Assembly (NCBI RefSeq): GCF_000282375.1
Contig: NZ_AKJK01000112.1
Span: 1 to 64,000 of the forward strand
Reading direction: 5' to 3'
From: Pseudomonas sp. GM50
GTDB lineage: Bacteria; Pseudomonadota; Gammaproteobacteria; Pseudomonadales; Pseudomonadaceae
Length of the DNA: 64,000 nt
The stretch's first letter is position 1. Each line of letters begins with the position of its first letter. The position numbers were made by a program, and so were the translations under genes. Shown in pieces: positions 59,597 through 64,000 of the stretch. The notes beneath the pieces are model-generated. The model was given only the letters and a program-made list of their open reading frames with translations, had not been told where the DNA came from and did no database searches.

Positions 59597-59647
59597 GGGG
59601 TCGTCCCCGGATTAATGATTCGATCGAGCCGCGAGGTCGTCCCCGCG
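59597..59647 (-). promoter_or_regulatory. Guanidine-II (mini-ykkC) riboswitch upstream of sugE
   Basis: On the minus strand two small hairpins carry ACGA loops. CGCGGGG-ACGA-CCTCGCG is at 59647-59630 and GGGG-ACGA-CCCC at 59608-59597, separated by 21 nt. Twin ACGR-loop hairpins before sugE are the signature of the guanidine-II class. TCCATCGATGGA (59584-59595) then overlaps the GGAGGT ribosome site (59581-59586), a possible switching element. Confidence 0.85.
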
Positions 59648-59694
59648 TTGCGCAATAGAGTGCCCATCATTAACCCGAGGATCAAGTTTTCAGC

Positions 59695-60660
59695 TTAATC
59701 CGCCGCCTGCTGAGCGGCGATTTGCCGGTCTTCTTTCTCGCTCATACGACGGAAATACGTCGAGAGCAGCGCCCCGGAAATGTTGTGCCAGACGCTGAAT
59801 AACGCACTTGGCACCGCCGCCAGCGGCGAGAAGTGCGCACTGGCCAGGGCCGCGCCCAGGCCGGAGTTCTGCATGCCGACTTCCAGTGCCAGGGATTTGC
59901 GCTGGGCCAGGGGCAGGTTGAACAGGCGCCCGGTGAAGTAACCCAACAAGTAGCCGAAGCTGTTGTGCAACATCACCACGGCCATGATCAGCAGGCCGGA
60001 TTCGGCAATCTTCGCCTGGCTGGCAGCCACCACGGCGGTGACGATGATCACGATGCTCACCACCGACACCAGCGGCAATACATCCACCGCGTGACGAACC
60101 CGATCACCGAGTACGCGCTGGGCAACCACGCCAAGCACGATCGGCAGCAGCACGACTTGCAGGATCGACCAGAACAGCTCCATGAACGACACCGGCAACC
60201 AGGCCGAGGCCAGCAGCCAGATCAGCGCCGGCGTCAGCAACGGAGCGAGGAGGGTGGTGACGGCGGCAATGGCCACCGACAACGCCAGATCGCCTCGGGC
60301 CAGCCAGGTCATCACGTTCGAGGAGGTGCCGCTTGGGCAGCAGCCGACCAGAATCACCCCGACAGCGATCTCTGGCGGCAGGTGGAAAACCTGGCAGAGC
60401 AACCACGCCACACCGGGCATGATCACGAAATGGGCGACTACGCCCAAAGCCACGCGCCACGGATGGCGAGCGACTTCGGCGAAATCTTCGAGCTTGAGGG
60501 TCAGGCCCATGCCGAACATCACCAGCCCCAGCAGTGGCACGATGGCGCCTTTCAAGCCGATGAACCAGGTTGGTTGCACAAACGCCACGACGGCGAAAAT
60601 GAGTACCCAGTAAGCGAAGGTGTTGCCGACAAAACGACTCAATGCAGCCAGTGCGCGCAT
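59695..60660 (-). CDS. BASS family sodium-dependent transporter
   Basis: A 321-residue protein with about ten helices of the bile acid:sodium symporter family. The conserved VGVILVGCCPSGTSSNVMTW segment is around residues 100-120 and EVGMQNSGLGAALASAHFSP around 260-280. Bacterial members move bile-acid-like or pantothenate/pyruvate-like anions; the substrate is unknown here. It begins at the ATG 60660. A REP doublet lies upstream. Confidence 0.9.
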   Translation of the reverse strand: MRALAALSRFVGNTFAYWVLIFAVVAFVQPTWFIGLKGAIVPLLGLVMFGMGLTLKLEDFAEVARHPWRVALGVVAHFVIMPGVAWLLCQVFHLPPEIAVGVILVGCCPSGTSSNVMTWLARGDLALSVAIAAVTTLLAPLLTPALIWLLASAWLPVSFMELFWSILQVVLLPIVLGVVAQRVLGDRVRHAVDVLPLVSVVSIVIIVTAVVAASQAKIAESGLLIMAVVMLHNSFGYLLGYFTGRLFNLPLAQRKSLALEVGMQNSGLGAALASAHFSPLAAVPSALFSVWHNISGALLSTYFRRMSEKEDRQIAAQQAAD

Positions 60661-60696
60661 GGCCTGATCCTTGTTTAAGTAGCACCACAAAACCAA

Positions 60697-60786
60697 TGTG
60701 GGAGCGAGCCTGCTCGCGATGAGGGGCTGACATTCAACAATGATGTTGACTGAAACTCCGCTATCGCGAGCAGGCTCGCTCCCACA
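60697..60786. repeat. REP doublet (REPIN), GAGCCTGCTCGCGAT type
   Basis: TGTGGGAGCGAGCCTGCTCG and its mirror lie between the BASS gene and rdgC. The spacer has ATTCAACAATGATG, reminiscent of the other REPIN spacers. Confidence 0.85.
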
Positions 60787-60803
60787 GTAGGCATCACACG
60801 CCT

Positions 60804-61724
60804 TTAAATACCTTGCGGGGTCTCTTCGCCACCCAACGCTTCAACCATCGCCGGCAGGAAGTCGCCGAAGGTCAGCATCATCAGGGTAAAGCTGGCGTCC
60901 AGTTGGCCGAGGGCTTCGTCGCCACCGTCCTGTTCCGCCTGATCCTGCAGCAGGTCTTCAAACTTCAGGCGCTTGACCACCATTTTGTCGTCAAGCACGA
61001 ACGACAGTTTGTCCTGCCAGGCCAGCGACAGTTGAGTGACTACTTTGCCGGTGCTCAGGTGCAGCTGGATTTCTTCGCTGGTCAGGTCCTGACGCTTGCA
61101 GCGCACAATGCCGCCATCTTCGTGGGTATCGCGCAGTTCGCACTCGTCCAGCACGAAGAAATCATCCGCGGCTTTCTGGGTGGTGACCCACTCGGTCATG
61201 GTGGCGGTCGGCGACATCTTCACCGTCAGCGGACGCACTGGCAGCGAGCCGATCACTTCGCGCAGGGTAGACAGCAGGTCTTCGGCACGTTTCGGGCTAG
61301 CCGAGTTAACCAGGATCAGGCCCTGTTTTGGCGCGATGGCGGCGAAGGTCGACGAGCGACGGATAAAGGCGCGGGGCAGGAAGGCCTGGATGATCTCATC
61401 CTTGATCTGATCGCGTTCCTTTTTGTAGACCTTGCGCATTTGTTCGGCTTCGATCTCTTCGACCTTTTCCTTCACCGCATCACGCACGACACTGCCCGGC
61501 AGAATGCGTTCTTCCTTACGGGCGGCGATCAGCAAGAAGTCGCCGCTGATGTGTACCAGCGGCGCGTCTTCGCCCTTGCCGAATGGCGCGACGAAACCGT
61601 AGGTGGTCAACTCCTGGCTTGCACATGGACGCGCCAGTTTGGTGGCCAGTGCAGTTTCCAACGCCTCGGCATCAAAAGGCAGATCTTGGGTCAGGCGATA
61701 GATAAGCAGGTTTTTGAACCACAT
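60804..61724 (-). CDS. rdgC: Recombination-associated protein RdgC
   Basis: A 306-residue ring-forming DNA-binding protein that competes with RecA and affects replication-fork restart. Family features are MWFKNLLIYRLTQDLPFD at the N-terminus and FLPRAFIRRSSTFAAIAP in the middle. Length is typical. The ATG at 61724 is preceded by GGAGAG on the minus strand. The tRNA cluster follows upstream on the other strand. Confidence 0.95.
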   Translation of the reverse strand: MWFKNLLIYRLTQDLPFDAEALETALATKLARPCASQELTTYGFVAPFGKGEDAPLVHISGDFLLIAARKEERILPGSVVRDAVKEKVEEIEAEQMRKVYKKERDQIKDEIIQAFLPRAFIRRSSTFAAIAPKQGLILVNSASPKRAEDLLSTLREVIGSLPVRPLTVKMSPTATMTEWVTTQKAADDFFVLDECELRDTHEDGGIVRCKRQDLTSEEIQLHLSTGKVVTQLSLAWQDKLSFVLDDKMVVKRLKFEDLLQDQAEQDGGDEALGQLDASFTLMMLTFGDFLPAMVEALGGEETPQGI

Positions 61725-61834
61725 GGGGTGAGTCTCTCCTTTATACAAAGGGGGGCATTATTGTCCTCCGTGTGCCATAGGCCAACCCTTCTCTAAGCCT
61801 TTGGAAGGCCTGAGAAAATTAATTAAAAAAGTGC

Positions 61835-61863
61835 TTGCCAGAGATTGGGTCGCTACGTAGAAT
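61835..61863 (+). promoter_or_regulatory. Promoter of the first tRNA pair
   Basis: TTGCCA (61835-61840), 17 nt and TAGAAT (61858-61863), followed by a GC-rich discriminator GCGCGCC typical of stringently controlled tRNA promoters. Confidence 0.7.
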
Positions 61864-61884
61864 GCGCGCCACACCGAAAGTGAA

Positions 61885-61960
61885 GGGTGATTAGCTCAGC
61901 TGGGAGAGCGTCTGCCTTACAAGCAGAATGTCGGCGGTTCGATCCCGTCATCACCCACCA
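61885..61960 (+). tRNA. tRNA-Val (anticodon TAC), copy 1
   Basis: The 76-nt gene encodes a complete cloverleaf with GGGTGAT/ATCACCC acceptor stem, anticodon loop CTTACAA and encoded CCA. Valine identity follows from anticodon TAC. Confidence 0.95.
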
Positions 61961-61978
61961 TTCGCTTTAGTGTTACGC

Positions 61979-62055
61979 GCAGCGGTAGTTCAGTCGGTTA
62001 GAATACCGGCCTGTCACGCCGGGGGTCGCGGGTTCGAGTCCCGTCCGCTGCGCCA
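61979..62055 (+). tRNA. tRNA-Asp (anticodon GTC), copy 1
   Basis: The 77-nt gene has acceptor stem GCAGCGG/CCGCTGC, loop CTGTCAC with anticodon GTC, and encoded CCA. It is 18 nt after the Val gene, so both are processed from one transcript. Confidence 0.95.
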
Positions 62056-62095
62056 TATTCGGTAACCTGGAACGCTGAACGCCAGGTCACCACGG

Positions 62096-62121
62096 AAAAG
62101 CCCGCTAACGCGGGTTTTTTT
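62096..62121 (+). terminator. Terminator after the first tRNA pair
   Basis: AAAAGCCCGC, TAAC and GCGGG followed by TTTTTTT. Confidence 0.85.
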
Positions 62122-62242
62122 CTGCCTGAGGTTCCTGCAGGGTGTGTCGTTTTACCGGTTTTCAGATTTTTTTGATTTTTTATCAATTAAATCAACACTT
62201 TATGAAAATCTGTGGCACAATGCGCCCCGCAACGAAGGTAAA

Positions 62243-62318
62243 GGGTGATTAGCTCAGCTGGGAGAGCGTCTGCCTTACAAGCAGAATGTCGGCGGTTCGA
62301 TCCCGTCATCACCCACCA
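62243..62318 (+). tRNA. tRNA-Val (anticodon TAC), copy 2
   Basis: The sequence is identical to copy 1 by reading. It lies 358 nt downstream of the first, after a terminator, so it needs its own promoter; CACAAT (62216-62221) is a weak -10 candidate. Confidence 0.95.
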
Positions 62319-62337
62319 CTTACTTTCAACGCTACGC

Positions 62338-62414
62338 GCAGCGGTAGTTCAGTCGGTTAGAATACCGGCCTGTCACGCCGGGGGTCGCGGGTTCGAGTCC
62401 CGTCCGCTGCGCCA
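62338..62414 (+). tRNA. tRNA-Asp (anticodon GTC), copy 2
   Basis: The sequence is identical to copy 1 by reading. The spacer from the Val gene is 19 nt with diverged sequence, against 18 nt in copy 1. Confidence 0.95.
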
Positions 62415-62453
62415 TATTCGGTATCTGGAACGCTGAACGCCAGATCACTACAG

Positions 62454-62478
62454 AAAGCCCGCTTAATGCGGGCTTTTT
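62454..62478 (+). terminator. Terminator after the second tRNA pair
   Basis: AAAGCCCGC, TTAAT and GCGGGC followed by TTTTT. Confidence 0.85.
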
Positions 62479-62558
62479 GCCGTCTGGGATTTGGCTTTGT
62501 GCTGGTTCCCACTGCAAACGCGACCTGTTCGGGTAATGCCAGTCAGTTAAGTGAAATC

Positions 62559-62652
62559 CCTGTGGGAGCGGGCTTGCTCGCGAAGATGGCGGCACAGTCA
62601 ACATTGATGTTGCCTGACACACCGCTTTCGCGAGCAAGCCCGCTCCCACAGG
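62559..62652. repeat. REP doublet (REPIN), GCTTGCTCGCGAA type
   Basis: CCTGTGGGAGCGGGCTTGCT and its mirror flank CACAGTCAACATTGATGTTG, almost the spacer of the 30464 and 42307 copies although the REP arms are of another type. Confidence 0.85.
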
Positions 62653-62663
62653 TTCTGCCTTGC

Positions 62664-63800
62664 CTATTGTTCGGCGTTACGGCTGTGCCGGTAGTCGCTG
62701 ACGGCCTCGTACACCGCTTTGCGTAACCGGTTGATCCCGCCAATCGGCCTATGGGCTTCAAGGCCGAACCATGGGTTGAACGATTGGTTGTCGCATTGCA
62801 GGTTCAGCGCCGGGGTGTCGAAATCCTGGGCAGGCAGTTTGATCCGGGCCACGGTTTCGAAGGGCGCGTCGCTTTCGTTCCACTCGATACTGGTGTCTTC
62901 GATCGGCATGTATTTGCCCGCATCCTGACGCTGGATCTGTAGCACGAAACACGCCGGCACCCGATCGGTCGACAGCTGCTGGTTCAGCGCACTGCGCAGG
63001 AAATTCGGCAGGTTTTGATTTTGCGTGGGCAGCGCGTAGGCCGGGCAGCTATCAGGATCCGGCATCACCCGGAATTTGGCGTTGGCCTCACCAAACTTGT
63101 ACGGCGAAACCGAAAAGTAAGTGGTCTGCGTCGGGCTTGTCGGGGCAGGGGAGAGCGTCGCCAGCGCAATAAACAGATGGCGAACCTGCCAGGTGCGCGG
63201 GTCCCAACCCGGGAAGAACGCCATGACCTTTTTGCCGTCAGCCTGAGCGGCCACATTCTGACGATACTCGGCGACATCGCTGACAAAGAAGTTCGGATGG
63301 TTGAACATCACGAAATCCTGTTCACTGCGCCCTTGTCGGTCACTCAGCAACTGTTTACCAGGCACATCGAACAGTTTGATCGCCATGCCCCGGGCATCGC
63401 GGATGCTGTCAAACTGTGGATACGCATTGCCGTTGGACAGCCGCATTGTCGCTTGCCAGGTTTTGCCGGGTTCGCTGAACACACCTTGACGTAACGCCAT
63501 CGCCAGATCCGGCAGCACCTGAACCTCGGCCTTCACGCAGCCGTGGGCTTTGGCATGGGCATCGCGCAGGTAGCGGGTATTTTCGCGGTGTTGATCGACG
63601 ATTCGCACGGCCGTCTGGATGATCTCCTGGGTCATTGCCGCTTCGCCGTCCGGAATCAGTTCTTCAGCCGATACCGGGCCGCGATGCTGCCAGGCGGACC
63701 AGGCCATGATCAGCGCCCAGCCGAGCAGGCCCAGACCCAACAACCACAGCAGGGTTTTGCCGAGGAAGGCACCCAGGCGCAACCAGAGAGTAATCAGCAT
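62664..63800 (-). CDS. Membrane-anchored catalase family protein
   Basis: A 378-residue haem-fold protein with an N-terminal membrane helix (about residues 10-37) and a catalase-like core. The core includes MRLSNGNAYPQFDSIRDARG, AIKLFDVPGKQLL and QDFVMFNHPNFFVSDV. It resembles SrpA/small catalase-related proteins, which can lack catalase activity. Substrate is unknown. The ATG at 63800 follows AAGGA on the minus strand and lies 3 nt from the stop of the next gene, so the two form an operon. Confidence 0.82.
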   Translation of the reverse strand: MLITLWLRLGAFLGKTLLWLLGLGLLGWALIMAWSAWQHRGPVSAEELIPDGEAAMTQEIIQTAVRIVDQHRENTRYLRDAHAKAHGCVKAEVQVLPDLAMALRQGVFSEPGKTWQATMRLSNGNAYPQFDSIRDARGMAIKLFDVPGKQLLSDRQGRSEQDFVMFNHPNFFVSDVAEYRQNVAAQADGKKVMAFFPGWDPRTWQVRHLFIALATLSPAPTSPTQTTYFSVSPYKFGEANAKFRVMPDPDSCPAYALPTQNQNLPNFLRSALNQQLSTDRVPACFVLQIQRQDAGKYMPIEDTSIEWNESDAPFETVARIKLPAQDFDTPALNLQCDNQSFNPWFGLEAHRPIGGINRLRKAVYEAVSDYRHSRNAEQ

Positions 63801-63803
63801 GGA

Positions 63804-64000
63804 TCAATCCTTTTGACTGAGGCGGCGGTCTGGCAATTGCGACTCCATCGGGCCACCCAATACTTTCAGGTATTCCAGCAGCGCCCAGCGTTCCTCCGGT
63901 TGCAGCAAACGACCAATGACGCCGTTACCGCGTTCGCTTGCGCGGAACTCGTGGCCGCTGTTGTGATTGCCGGTAATGCGCGTGTCGAACACAAAACCGT
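63804..64000 (-). CDS. Di-haem cytochrome c peroxidase-like protein, C-terminal fragment (cut by window edge)
   Basis: Only the last 64 or so codons are in the window; the start lies beyond position 64000. The visible segment GFVFDTRITGNHNSGHEF followed by LLQPEERWALLEYLKVL resembles the C-terminal region of RoxA/di-haem cytochrome c peroxidase-like proteins. No haem motif CXXCH is in view, so identity is tentative. It overlaps functionally with the catalase-like gene immediately downstream. Confidence 0.5.
   Translation of the reverse strand, partial: GFVFDTRITGNHNSGHEFRASERGNGVIGRLLQPEERWALLEYLKVLGGPMESQLPDRRLSQKD

Noticed and set aside
61835..62478. tRNA cluster as a prophage or island attachment site
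   Set aside because: No integrase, no direct repeat of the tRNA 3' end beyond the duplicated genes themselves, and neighbours are ordinary.
13299..62652. REP arrays as a CRISPR
   Set aside because: The repeats are inverted doublets scattered between genes, not direct repeats with unique spacers, and no cas genes are present.

Overview
The window looks like a chromosomal segment of a fluorescent Pseudomonas (P. fluorescens group). The evidence is the gene order gltA / sdhCDAB-sucAB-lpdG-sucCD, the protein sequences, the high GC content, the all-in-one cobalamin operon, and thirteen REP/REPIN-type inverted repeats of the kind scattered through P. fluorescens genomes. No prophage, integrase, transposase, CRISPR array or plasmid function is visible. 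This is mostly core genome.

Layout. 1-13.3 kb: citrate synthase faces away from a nine-gene TCA block (succinate dehydrogenase, 2-oxoglutarate dehydrogenase, succinyl-CoA synthetase) punctuated by RNA hairpins. 13.6-22.9 kb: branched-chain amino acid carrier, small membrane proteins, two hotdog thioesterases, htpG with a likely heat-shock promoter, dienelactone hydrolase, pirin, OsmC. 22.9-28.8 kb: purM-purN-DUF3108 on the minus strand, divergent from DUF2066-PerM-hda. 29.0-32.5 kb: two tandem NlpC/P60 hydrolases, a PQQ-type sugar dehydrogenase and a protein of unknown function. 32.7-42.3 kb: a ten-gene cobalamin operon behind a B12 riboswitch that carries a very large structured insertion. 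42.4-44.9 kb: MarR regulator with two matching palindromes, MFS pump, a 40-residue membrane ORF, exported glutathione peroxidase. 44.9-48.7 kb: FadL-type porin, small unknown genes and a 1 kb gene-poor gap with a perfect Pho box. 48.7-61.7 kb: rmuC, a 1156-residue transporter/kinase hybrid, TetR/MFS pair, TDT exporter, MFS-acyltransferase fusion, sugE under a guanidine-II riboswitch, BASS transporter, rdgC. 61.9-64 kb: a duplicated tRNA-Val/tRNA-Asp pair, a catalase-like membrane protein, and the end of a di-haem cytochrome gene cut by the window edge.

How the genes work together. The left end supplies the central oxidative cycle. The cobalamin operon converts cobyrinate to cobalamin, including DMB synthesis (BluB) and nucleotide loop assembly, and is placed under B12 feedback. 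The sugE cassette is a self-contained guanidinium sensor and exporter.

The best candidates for something undescribed are the 266-nt three-way-junction insert inside the cobalamin riboswitch, the REPIN that encodes the C-terminus of CobB, and the hairpin that buries the ribosome binding site of the TetR-linked MFS gene. I did not find a clear new multi-gene system.
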